64,000 bases of DNA, taken from positions 303,225 through 367,224 of the forward strand of contig VFFE01007016.1 in NCBI GenBank assembly GCA_008921705.1, read 5' to 3'. Position numbers and translations under genes: made by a program. The notes under the pieces are model-generated. The model was not told the DNA's origin. It saw nothing but the letters and a program-made list of their open reading frames with translations, and ran no database searches. Within the stretch, counting starts at the first letter, position 1; each line of letters starts with the position of its first letter. Below are positions 44,501-56,460 of the stretch, one piece after another. The DNA comes from Burhinus oedicnemus (lineage: Eukaryota; Chordata; Aves; Charadriiformes; Burhinidae).

Positions 44501-47500
44501 GGAAAAACAGCTTCCCGCAGAGAGACAGGTTGGTAAACCAGAAAAACAGCCCATGCAAAACGTTATCCTTCAGCTTCTCGATTTTGGTTGCACGTGTTTC
44601 CCCTTGAAAATGTGCAACGAGTAGAGATACTTTATTGCTCAGCCTCTACACATTCACCCCACCTCATTTGGGATTCAGCGTTAAGGAGCCCCTATTTATT
44701 CTGTGAAGACCGTCAGATTTCAGCTCCCGGCCATGTATGCTTACCTGGAAATTGAAATGAGGACTCCAGAGAAAACCAGCAAATTCAGTAATTTTTTTCC
44801 CCATTATGAACCTGCCATAACAAGAATACCCCCATCTTGGATAGCACTGAGAGGGAACGTGTAAATAAGCTCAGTATTTTCCCATTCCTGTCATCTTCCC
44901 TGAATCTAATAAACATCCCCGACCAAGGGGACATTCACCTTGCCGGCACAAGGCTCTTCAAGATGTTCCCGGTAACCTGGACACCCCTCGCAAAGTTCCT
45001 CGACTAGATTTCCACCACTCTCTACTGCTCACAAAGGCATCAAGCTTTAATTTCCAGGAGAAACAATACATTGACAAGATGCAGAGCAGAGATCTGAGGC
45101 TCTCCCCTGCCGGCAAGCTCTGCCACGCTGGCAGGCTGGTTTTTCTAATGTCAGGGAAATCGTGTCGGCCTGAATTTGAGACATCAGCACAAGCCTTTCT
45201 TCTCAATCCTGCTGATGAATGAAAGAGCATTTTCAATTGTGTACATCCAGGGGCCTTATGGCACATCGGTCCTAATCAAAAGCCGCTCTGGGATGCAAAC
45301 TGCTGTAAGAGGCAGCTCATATCCCAACCCCGCGCGATCCAAAGGGCAGCCGCAGATAATACTGCGTTTCCTTCCCTTCAGGAGAAATGCTGGACTGGAA
45401 AGATCTAGCGGGAGCATCCTGACTGCTAGGTAGCCATCAAGGCGGCAACAACCAAATAACGAGAGCTTGACTCGAATACCCAAGCAGGAAAACACAACTA
45501 CCAAAATTTACCAAGACCCATAGAGCTCAACAGCCTGTTGGCCCATCTCTGGTTGATAACGAAACCATCAGCCAGAGGGATACAGAAGAAGCAGAGGGAT
45601 GTAGAAGAACCACGGCCAGGAAGGGTGCTATCTGCAATGTGGCAGTTCCCATACGGTACAAATTTGATGGTGTTTTATAGGGATTTGGGGGCGGGAAGGG
45701 GTTAAAACACAGGAGAGAAAGGTTTTGGGTCCTTCTGCTGCTCATTGACTTCTCTCCTTGCAAAGGCTCTGAACGGCCCCTGGTTATAAATGAAGGAGCA
45801 CGGCTGCTTCTGATAGTGAGAACAACTCTTCCTCATGGGCACTTTGTGTTTCCCCCAGCTACTGGTGGACTGGGAACTAGAAACCCAAGCCAGCAGGCTT
45901 AAAAATACTGTTTCCGTCACCAGTCCTCCTCCAAAGCCGCACCCAGACGAAGCCAGGAGGAGAGAGAATACTCCCTGCCAGCCCAGGCTTCTCCACACAT
46001 TTTCTCTTGATTTCTCTGGTCCCCGAAGTTACCTCTCACCTCGCTACCTGCCGATCTGTAATGCCATTAGCTACCTCTGACCTCCCCATCCACCTCAGCA
46101 AAGGTGACCTCTTCCTGCTCAGATGTAACACCACGACTTTACTCCATCAGTACTGAATAAGGAAAACGCATTCGCCTTGGAAACAAGCCGCCTTCTCCCC
46201 AGCGGTATTTTCTTGCAGTGCTACTCATTTCCATTACACCCAGATTCAAGGCAGGATCTCCAGGCCCAGAGACCTTTCCCTTGGGAGCCTCCTTCCTCAT
46301 ATTGCTACGGAAACCACTGTAGATGTTCTCATAGTTCAGTGTTTAAATTTGGTCCCCCTCATCACGTATACTTTTTTACCTTCTTTTCCATTTCCTTCTC
46401 CTTCCCAACTTACTTTATTATCTCCTTCTTGGTAAAGTGGCTTTATTTTCTCTGGAACAAGGCTTCTGCTTCTACCAAATATTTTGTAATCAACTTCTAC
46501 GCAGCACCTAGCAAGATATAGGAGATGCTTTTAAGAAGAAAAAAGCCCTTGTAGGAATCAGTGGAGCTGTAGGGAGGTATTCCGCAGGTTCACAGGCTGC
46601 CTCTTACCAAAGCAGAAAGACTGAGGCCTCCAGGAACTCCACACGTGAATCGGGTGGAAAAGAGGGACCAGGAAGAAATCCTGCAGCTCCTCTGTTCTTT
46701 GTGAAGACTAAGTACAGTCTGGGTAGTGACCTCTGACTGACACCGAGTTTTACGCATTCAGTAGCTCCAACAGAAGTACGGTACAGGATTTATGACAAAC
46801 CCCTGGCTCCCTGGACAGCAGACGGAGTCTGGAAGTCCCAGCAAGGTCTCGCTGGCACCTCCCATCACAGTTTCACAAGAAGCTGCAGGCATCAGGCATC
46901 CTCGGGGGTTTGTTCGGTCACCAACCCTTGGCTGCCCGCTCCTGCCCGGCCGCTCGCAGCACACAGATTAAGTCGTGCTCGGGGGCAAGTCTCTCTGGTC
47001 GTTTAACAGACTCGTGGCATGCTGCCATAGGCAGGGCACGCTGTTTTCAATATACTCAGTGCTGCACGACTTCATATCTGTGTTATCTCCCAAAAACCTC
47101 AGGAATCTATCTGGATGACAAATGCTATACGTGATAAAAGCAATTTTTTTTATTTTTTTATTTTTTTTTTAAGCGGGGAATGTTTCTTTCAGCCCTCTTG
47201 AGGTACTATACTTCCATTCAAGCCAGGAAACCTGGTTCTTTATAGGCGCCTGCACCGACTTCAGTAGCGCAGAGCGTTTACCATCAAAGGCCACGCTGTT
47301 GCTGAATCAGAACACATGAAGGCTTCAAGGTCCTTCTCCCTTGTGGCTGGACTGCCCAAAGCTGTTGACACCACTGTAATGTAAAAGGCCTTTATAGACG
47401 CTGCCCACCAACCACCGTAACACCGTCAATACTGAAGCACGGGAGGTCCCGGCTTGGCTACAGTCTTTTCGGAAAACGGGTCTATTTAGCAGCCCCACCT

Positions 47501-50500
47501 CGTTACCCGTAGTGCTGGGCTGGGACAAAGGGATACGGATGAGAAGGGAGGAAATCAAAGTAAGCTCTATTTAAACTACCAGCTTATTCCCAGTTTTAAT
47601 ATACTATTCAGGTCCCAGACTGGTCTAAATGTCTTGCAGCGGAGAAAGTAGTCCCATAAAAACAATAATGATAATAACTAGCTGAGAGGTGAGGGGATGA
47701 CCCCAGGGAGGCATCGCTGCTGAGCCGCGGAGTCAGCACGGGAAGGCAGGATGCTGGGAGCGGGTCAGGCAAAGCAGCTCCCAAGGACTGCTGCTAATAC
47801 CGCTCGTCCTGTGTGCTACTTTCCATGTCATTTGTGTTTTGCACTTTAAAGCTATGCAACATTTCTGACGCAGGCAGCAGTAGGGAATGACTTCTTCCCC
47901 CATCAAGGACACGTGGCCATCTCTGGACTGACAGAGGACAGGACTTCACCAGCGCACAGCAAAACACCAGAGGCAAAGACAAGCTCTTTATAAACTTCAG
48001 AAGACATCAGGATATGCAGAAAGCAATTACTTTATCGAAATACGGGCAGGGCACAAAGGCTAACAACCTGCTCTCACCAAAAGTCCCTTAATATTTGAGG
48101 ACAGCAAATGCCCTGGACCTTCACTTTGCGTCTCTTTAGAAAGAAGCCAATTCTTCCAGTACTAACTGAAGGAGAATTGGCATGTTAAACACCATCGAGA
48201 GAAGTGTCACCTAATGAATCCCTCCTCTGCTTTAGGAAGAGGCATTATGGGACCGAAGAGCTGCCCTCTCTGCGCCCACCTGGCCCAACCTTTGTTTGAC
48301 CAGTGAGATGCTGGGAGCCACCAGCACGGTGAGATACGGGTGCTGCGCTTGCAGGCGCGCACCCACCACGACTAAGGTCACAGAAAAATCCTTCATCAGG
48401 TGGACTCAGGTTTCCTTTGCAGGTGCAGCCCTCATCACGTGTGGATTTCCTAAACACAGATGGTAGAAACCACCAAGGCTTCCAAGCACCAACAGCTCGG
48501 CCAACTGCGGATGGAGAATGGCAACTTTTAAATTCCATCTGCTCCTTTTTTGTCGCCTTCTGTACTCAGAAACACATTCATCAGAAGCACAAGCACGCTA
48601 GGACAGTGACAAATTTTACCATCTCTGGCTTGTCACTTCAACAAGATTAGATTATTTTAATATTAATTCATTAACCAATTTAATTCCAATTAATTACATT
48701 TTCACAAGGCCCTGATGTGGCAGTGATGCTGGAGACAGCCTTCGCTGAACGCCAGCCATAGCATGTCTGTTAGGGTCAAACACCCGCCCTAGAGGCAGAT
48801 TCCCCAGTCCTTCATCAAGGCCCCCCTTTTCCTACTTTTCCCTAACAAGGGAAAAAGAACCCCGAAACCACCGAGATGGATGAACAGCTTTCCTTTTTGG
48901 CGGGATTATGTTCAGGAAAGTAGTTCACTCGCTGAATTCTCCACAGATGGTTGAAATCAGAGTTGATTTCCCCATCCTCCTTCCTGGTAGGGGTGCCAGC
49001 CTGTCTCTCAACAGAAAGCATATTAAAAGCCCTTTTCCTCTTTTTTCACAGGGAGAGGCTGCATGAAAGAAGGGAACGCTCCACTGTACCTACAGGATAG
49101 CAATAAATCATGAGAGCTCATGGAAAATTCGCATTACCGAATTCTTTAGTCAGGACCCAGCTTCCACGGGTCATCCCATTCCTGCCTTCAGACACATCGC
49201 TTCTAAGACAAGAACCCGAATGGAGATCATCAGCGCCTGCAGCATTCTCATTTCTACCCCTGCTTTGCTACAATACACAAGTCATTACTTCTGTCAGCTC
49301 CCCGTTAGCTGCCACCTACCTATTCGCTTGCAACTGAGACCGAACTCCATCTCTAGCAGCTCCGGAAAAGAAAAATTAAGAGGTCCACCAGGAGCAGACA
49401 AGACAAAAAAGGAAGATCTAAACAGAAATGGCCTGGAGAGAAACAGGAAAAAACAGGAAAAGCTACGGAGCTGCACGAAAAAAAAGCAGAAGATGCAGCC
49501 TGAAATACAAAAAGGTGTGTGGGGGGGAAGGTGTGAAGAGTACGGGAAAGAGCAATGCAGAATTGGAACAGATTCCAAGTCTGGGCGGTGATGCCCCGCG
49601 CCACCTTTCCAAAGCTGTTCCAATCTGCATCCCTGTCTCGGAGACAGGAGGACTCTCCCAGATGGCAGCCTGACCTTGGTGCACTCTCCTCTTACACAAC
49701 CCGGGCCCGGGCAGCCACCGGCAGAGAAACAAAACAAAACACCCATAAAGTTACAGCCCGTTCCCATAATGCGGCTGCCGCGGATCTGCCCCATTAATAC
49801 CGCCCCGCCCCGCGTGCAAATTTATACTTTGAAAAAGGACAGGATGTTGTTATAGCTCACATTGCTCAAACCTCTCCTTTGCAATAGCCCCGGTACCCGC
49901 TTTAATAGAGTCTATTACGGCATAAATGAGAGGAAAGGACCACTGAACCAGGTGGCAGGTTGCCAGGTTGCGCTGCAGCCTCCAGCGGTTATGCTCAAAG
50001 AGATTTAAAGTCCAGCATAACCTTGATTTTTAATAGAGTCACATTTAATGAGCTTTAACATCCACAGTAATAATTTCCTTATTACCCATCCAGGAGTCGG
50101 ACCCAGGATCAGAAAAAACGTGCTGCACTCCAGTCCAATGAGCAAATTTAATAACGGCCGATACGTTATTATCAAAACCATCAACATCATTGTCCTTAAT
50201 GCCTTTTTTTGGTTGGTATAATTATAATTCTTTGAACCTTAGGCATAATTGTCGCAGTTCCCGTAAGCTTGCTGAACACAGCAAACCCGACCGGCTAGAG
50301 GCCACCCCAATCCCTCACCTCTGCCAATAAGCCATTCAGGGTATACGGCAAAATGGGACAATAAAATCTTCCACTTACCTCTCTACCTGTCAAAAGGCAA
50401 AACGCAAACTTACATATGACCTTTGTTGTCTTCCCGGCTTTTACCCACGTTTCCCCTCCTCTGCCCTCGGTCTCCCTTCGCCCCTTCAACTCTGACACGA

Positions 50501-53446
50501 GGGACCTCCCAGCTCAAAAGCTCAGAGAACCGAACGCTCCCGCACGTGTCACGAGGCTGAGAGGGACACACGGACACACGGGTATTGCAGCTGCCAGAAA
50601 GGAGCGCAAGAAAAATTCTAATTCTTGTTATTTTTGTACCGAAACAGCTCCACAAACCTCACTGACGCCTGCTCCCTTACGACCCCCAACAAACCTCCCC
50701 GCCGACGGCCGGCAATCGCACGGCGACAGAGCGGAGGGAGTTTCTGCCACAGGCTCCCCATTTCCCACCTTGAAAATATACTAAAATGGAAAGCATACGG
50801 CAGCCGCTCCCGTGGGCAGAGCCGTTGAGATCCTAAGAAAACAGCGAAAGCTGGATCTTCCATTTCTTATCCAGAGAGAGCCAGTGTAAGCTTTCCGGAC
50901 ACGCGAATCCGTGTTGTTACACCGCTCCTCAACGGCCGCTGTGCCCACCCTGCGGACCCTGCCTGAGCTAAGCAGGGCAGACTCGGGGCAAAAATGGATG
51001 CAGCTTGATGAGCTGTCCCCTAACCCACCGGGAGCTCTGCCCTGCCCCAGCAAAAAGGCCAAACCTGGCATTTTTCTGGCTGATTTAAAGCCAGGGCAGA
51101 CACGCCTGCTGTCCTTGCGGTCAGCGCCGTAACATCCCCAGCATCTCTCGCACGTCCTAACATACACAGGCTCCATCATCAGACCATACTGCTGAGTGCT
51201 CCCGTGGCAGAAAGGAGGGTTTAGGACTATTTCTGGCAACATTCCTCGTGCATGACAGTGATGCAGGCAAGTACATAAAATACAAGAATAAACCCAAGAT
51301 CTTTCCGTATAACCTGGCCTACTGTACACATGCCCCGGTCTCAAAGACAGTCATCTGCAGGGCTCCTCCATCCTTCACTTACAGCTCCTTTTCCCATTTT
51401 GTTTCCATGAACCACTTCCATATGCACTTACAGGCACTCTGAGAACGCAAAGGGTCCTCCTGTGACTGTGATAAATGACACTGAAGTATTTCCCACCCAG
51501 CTAGGCTCTGGAGCTGATGCCCTCGCCCATTTGAGCTGGTGACCAGAAGGCAGAAGGATGTACCACGGGACTGGGGCAAAAGGAAAAAAAGCATCACATA
51601 TATGAGAGGCTGGAAACACTCTGAAACCCAGTGAGCGGTTTGTTTTCCTGTCGGAATCAAAGGCAGAAGAGAAAACAGCTTTAAAAATGCATCCCCTATA
51701 AGCTCAAGACAAACCTGGTGACATCCCAGCACAGAAGCGCCTCACAAACAGCTAAAAGCAACTGCGTGAAAGGCAGCAGAATAATAATTATGAATAACAA
51801 ATCACAGGAGGCATACGTGAGAAACGCATTCCCCCAGAAGAAATGGTCTAATTACTGGAGATGATACCCCAGAGGTTCATTCATCAGCGGCAGAGATGCA
51901 GAGCTGACCTCACCTCTGCATCCTCTCTGCCCCCGAGCCGCGCTCTCCTCCCTGCTCCAGGGCCACCGGCAGCCGCACGGATCTGCGGCATGAGATGCGC
52001 CGGGCTACTCGGGGGCGTAACGACAGACAGGGGCACTGGGCAGCAGCATCTGCCGTGTTTTAAAACCAGTGCGTGTCAAATTCAAATTGCAATGCCAGAG
52101 CTATCCCCAAGAACCGCCGGAGTCTCACCGGGGGCTTAGACTGGAAGCTGCTGCGGCAAAGGCAGCCTGCCTTCAGCGCTCAGGAAGTGTTTAACGCTTA
52201 CGCATTTGTTAGAGCATCCGCTAACAACAGTGAGAAACTGTCACTGCACCTCTGACATCCAGTCAGCTCTTCACTTTATAAACCACCCCATCTACGCTTC
52301 TCACCATTCTATTTTTAAGGCTATATAGTACCATACGCCGCTACGAGATGCCGGAACAAAGACGTTCTTAGCAGTAATAAAGTACTATTGTTTGAGCAAT
52401 GGGAAAACAAGCAAGCTACTTTCAGGGAATCTGGGTGTCGTAACAGTGAAAGATATTTTCTTCTGTGTATTTTCTTTAAACCAGGGCTCTGCCATGTTGT
52501 GGTTCTCAAGTCTCGAGCACACATGGCCTTCAAGGAAAGCTCTGCCCTCTCAGCCTCATCCAAGGGAAGATCCTGCCCTCCGGACACTGACCACGTACGT
52601 GCTTGCTGGAACACAACAGGTTAGGTCTGCACGGACCTTCAGCTCTCTTTTATTTTTCTCTTCTCTAACAAAAATGTTTTGAGGGCAAGGTACACGCGAG
52701 AGAGTCACGGCAGTAAGATCTCTCGGGCTCTGCAGCATGACTCCACTCTGCCCGGTCCCCTCGCAGCGTCGTAGGTGATGGGTCACGTTTTATTGATATC
52801 CTTACCTTGATTTACAGAGTCTGAGAGCACGTCTGGAGGTGCTCGCTTTGGGGTTATTGTACTAAAAAGTATCGTTCAGGTATGTGAAGGGAAGACAGAC
52901 TGTACTGGAGGAGAGCCACAGATTCTGTGAAATGTATTTAGCTCGGTGAAAGATGTACTCTATTTTCATGGAATATTGAATGTAGCTGTGATTAATGGGG
53001 CACGCATACCCTGATAAACAATATTAATTTGTTTTAAGCCAGGTCTGAAAAGATTTCAACCACTCGCTTCCCTGCAGCTATGAAAGTTATTGCCTGCTGT
53101 CTGTACCACCTCAAGGGCTAAACCAGCCCTGAAAGGAAGGAAATATTTCCTCTTACTCCATTGGCAGCACCAGCCTATGAAGGCTGTTGTATTGGTATTT
53201 CATTTATCATGAACAAATGATATGGATTATTATTATTTATCTTTACCACCTACCCTCTGTACCAAACTGCCGCAGGATTGCCACCACACATTCACTCTCT
53301 CCTCCATCAACCCAGCTTTTTTCATTTTCCCTGTCACCGTTCCATCAAGCTCACTGTCTGCAGTGTCTCCATCTGCTTCTGCAGTCGGTTCCTCTGGCAG
53401 CACGGATGAATAAGTGCATCTTCGCGACCAGAAGCCAGCAGCCTAC
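41596..53446 (-). other. MAD1L1: MAD1L1 intron (33.7 kb intron, 5' part)
   Basis: This is the donor side of the large intron. No exon or RNA gene was recognised. It holds A15 at 43543-43557, a T-rich tract at 47143-47170, AT-rich candidate regulatory stretches at 43250-44400 and 48645-48710, and CpG-richer sequence around 50500-51150. The frames of up to 187 codons (50781-51344, minus) have no recognisable domains. Confidence 0.6.
47143..47170. repeat. T-rich low-complexity tract
   Basis: Twenty-eight bases of T with two single A interruptions, in intron. Confidence 0.9.
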
Positions 53447-53651
53447 CTGCAATTTCTTGCGACTGAAAACTCCCAACTCCTTCCAGATTCCCAGGGACGG
53501 AGCCGCCTCCTTCGAGCGCCCTCACCAGCTCCCTCAGCCTTTCGCACTCCTCCTGGAGCTGCTGCTGCTCTTCCTTGCGCTGCTGCTTGGCCAAGCTCAC
53601 CGGGTTCATGCTGAAATGAAGAACTTTGGTTCTGCTGGGGTCATAGTCACC
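53447..53651 (-). CDS. MAD1L1: MAD1L1 internal coding exon with the MAD2-interaction motif
   Basis: This exon encodes 68 full codons plus one base of MAD1, the spindle assembly checkpoint protein that brings MAD2 to unattached kinetochores. Read on the minus strand, it starts with GDYDPSRTKVLHFSMNP, which matches the human MAD1 MAD2-interaction motif region (about residues 533-550, with Lys541 conserved). A Gln/Glu/Leu-rich coiled-coil stretch follows (QLQEECERLRELVRALE), then a Gly/Ser linker ending in SQEIA. The human counterpart is 70 residues, so the bird exon is about two codons shorter, in the linker. The acceptor is a pyrimidine-rich tract ending in cacgcag at 53652-53658. The donor reads GCAG|gtaggc, with the intron beginning at 53446. 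The exon begins in phase 0 and ends in phase 1, which fits the next exon at 19752. The match is recognised from known MAD1 sequence, not from a search. The plus-strand 234-codon frame over this exon is only its antisense shadow. Confidence 0.97.
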
Positions 53652-56087
53652 CTGCGTGGCAGAAACAACAGAAGCAGATTGAGGAACCGATCCAACCTCC
53701 AAGTCCACCCCACCTGTACCACTCTTTGCGTGAAGACAAAAAACGTTACGCACTCATCGTGTTTTATTCCAGCAGATGAAGTCAGCCGAACCCAGTACTG
53801 CTTCTCCTTCTCTTGCTACTCTCTCTTTCAAAAAAAAAACCCAAAACCAAACCGCAAAACCCTCACTCAACAGAGCTTGCTCCCTGGCTGACACCTCCAC
53901 AGTTACATTTAACTCCAGAAATGAAGTTTTATAGCTGTATTTTAAATCTCTCGATAGCAGGAGATTATAATGAACACACAGATACACCCTTAAACTCCAG
54001 CAGGACACCCAGTACTAGCCTAATTTATTACTCGTATGAGCCAGCAATGTCCGTATGACTCCAAGGGTGGAGTCATTAGCAAGTTGTACGAGCTTGTCCC
54101 AAGCAAGTGAATAGATATTTCATTTTATACTTTTTTCTCAGAGGTGAGTTGTATTTATAGCACTTTAAAGAGTCAGTCAAGTCCTAAGACAGCAAATTAA
54201 TATTCTTTCAAAGTGAGAGGAAAACACTGATGTTACATTTGTGATTTCAGAGAGACAATTTTCATATAAACTACAGGAAGCCTCACGACCATAACAGTCG
54301 TAAAGCCTGTGCTAACGCTGGCTTCCACGGCACCCTGCCCAGCTGAAACCCTACAGCAGCGCCTGCAGAAAAAGGCATTTTATATGGTAATATTTTTCCT
54401 TCAATTAAATCTCAGGACCTAAAGTGATTTTGTAAACATTAATTAACCCTCAAGAGCAGCATGAGGTAGGTATTATCCCAATTTTATCGTTTCATTTTCA
54501 TTAAAGATGTGCTAGAAATTTATGTGGGATTTTTTTTTTTGTAAACCAGAGCAGAGGCTGAGCAACTTCATCCTGAATTGCTGGTCACTGCTGGTAAGAG
54601 ACTCCAGAAGATCCCATGCCCAAACATCTTTTATGGAAAATACTCCATCCATGTACCGTAAAGCACATCTGCCTACAGCAGGGAGCAAAATACGGAAACT
54701 CACCACTCCAGAGCCTGGCACCAGGCACAGCACTGGTTCAAAAGTGGGTTTGACAAATTCACGGACAACAGCTCCGTAACTGGACCCTGGCAGGGGAGGG
54801 CAGGGCTACGTCCTCCAGCATCTCTGGCTGCTGGGAGAGTGCTGGGGAGCATGGCCAAGTTTGTTGGCTCTCCCAAAAGAGCATCTTCCATCACTGCGCT
54901 CCGAGATGCTCTTCTGGGCTGGACAGACCGTGGGTAAGGGCCAGCTGGGCACTTTTTATGTTCACATGCAACGCTTGCTACATCTCACAGCTCTTCCAGT
55001 GCCCTCTTCCGGGAACCAGACTGCAATTCCTCTTTAAAAACCTCACTTTCTAGACATTACCTGGGCAGAAGGCTGCCGGAAGAGGTGTGCTCACCCACAG
55101 AGACGCAGGTGCCCGTGAGCAGTGTCAGGGTCCGGGTCCAGCGAGGCGCAGGGGCTGCGGTCCCCACAGCTGGTGCTCCCTCTGCCAGCTGGCTCCCAGG
55201 GCCATGCCAGGCAGATGGGTCCCACCGCGGAGGAGAAGCAGCCAAAGCTGAGGCTGGCAGGACACCGGCAGTTATGTAGGCAAAGGGGAGGCGCAATTTA
55301 GAGCTGGGAGAAGATGCAGAGCGAAGTCCAAAAGCACTTTTGGTCAAGAGTATGACATTAATGCCTTCTTGCATCTACCACCAAAAACATATTTAAAATT
55401 GCACAACTGGAAACTTTGCATTCCAGTGCCACTGGCATGGAAAGCATCAACGTACCTGGAAACCAGCAGATGTTCTCACTGCTGTGTTTCCCAGAGGAAC
55501 AAAAAAAGGGGGTACGGTTGTTCCTCATAACTTCTGAGAAACCAATAAAGTGCTCCACAGGAGAAACCTGTTTAACCACATCTGCCCATCTGGGTAGAAG
55601 AGATGGTCACTATTTCACAGTGCAAGTACAAGTTAAAAACAAAGGGAGATCATATCTGCACCTGTATGTCCCAGGCAAGGAGGGGGTGGGAGGAACCCCC
55701 TGACACAGGAGACACAGGAACCCCAGAGGGCTGCCTTGGTCCAAGGAGCTGACTTCAGAGAACTGGGGGAACTCAGACATGGAAACCTTGGGTACGCGTC
55801 CTACTGTTTGCATTCCCCGCAGTCAGAGAACGTGGTCTTCCAGCCCTGGGCCACGCACCAGGCAGGTGATGCATGTTCTCATGCTGCCCAAGCCTCACGG
55901 TGCTCAGACCTACAGGAGCATCTGGGAGGGCAGCACTGTCCTGCAGCCCCACAGCAATGGGGCTTCATGACCCCATTTCCACTGGGGGGACAAGAAAAAG
56001 AGCCTGGGCCCTGAAGACATAATCCCAATAACAGCCTTGGCCAAGAGAAATTTAGGAGAGAACTGAAGGACTGGCAGCCCACGCAGC
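53652..56087 (-). other. MAD1L1: MAD1L1 intron just upstream of the MAD2-binding exon
   Basis: The stretch begins with the exon acceptor (pyrimidine-rich tctgttgtttctgccacgcag minus its last bases on the exon side). It also contains a perfect 9-bp hairpin at 54055-54076. The exon that should precede GDYD, whose human counterpart ends LERRALQ, was not found. Confidence 0.6.
54055..54076. repeat. Perfect 9-bp inverted repeat with 4-base loop
   Basis: ATGACTCCA at 54055-54063, loop aggg, TGGAGTCAT at 54068-54076. It lies about 400 bases upstream of the MAD2-binding exon on the gene strand and would form a tight RNA hairpin in the pre-mRNA. Function unknown. Confidence 0.8.
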
Positions 56088-56460
56088 AGCTCGGAGATGT
56101 TGGGGTTGTTCAGCCTGGAGAAGAGAAGGCTCTGGGGAGACCTTAGAGCCCCTTCCAGTCCCTAAAGGGGCTCCAGGAAAGCTGGGGAGGGACTCTGGAT
56201 CAGGAAGGGGAGCCATAGGAAGAGGGGGAACGGTTTTAAACTGGAAGAGGGGAGATTTAGATGAGCTATTAGGAAGAAATTCTTTGCTGTGAGGGTGGTG
56301 AGACACTGGCCCAGGTTGCCCAGGGAAATTGTGGAGGCCCCTCCCTGGAGATGTTCAAGGCCAGGTTGGACAGGGCTTTGAGCAACCTGGTCTACTGGGA
56401 GATGGCAAGGGGGTTTGGAACTGGATGGTCTTTAAGTCCCCTTCCAACCCAAACCATTCA
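56088..56460 (+). mobile_element. CR1 LINE 3' fragment (copy 4)
   Basis: The same CR1 3' region as copy 3: ttcagcctggagaagagaag near the start, agacactggcccaggttgcc in the middle, and cttccaacccaaaccattc at the end. It has lost the terminal octamer repeat. About 370 bases remain, in the orientation opposite to MAD1L1. It has small internal differences and a deletion relative to copy 3. It lies 2.4 kb upstream of the MAD2-binding exon. Confidence 0.92.

Noticed and set aside
49294..49794. 166-codon minus-strand frame, Phe/Ser/Cys-rich
   Set aside because: It arises from an A/G-rich plus strand read in reverse; low-complexity artefact.
50781..51344. 187-codon minus-strand frame
   Set aside because: No recognisable domain or splice context; probably chance.
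53187..53891. 234-codon plus-strand frame
   Set aside because: It overlaps the MAD1L1 exon in antisense; the minus strand carries clear MAD1 protein with matching splice sites.
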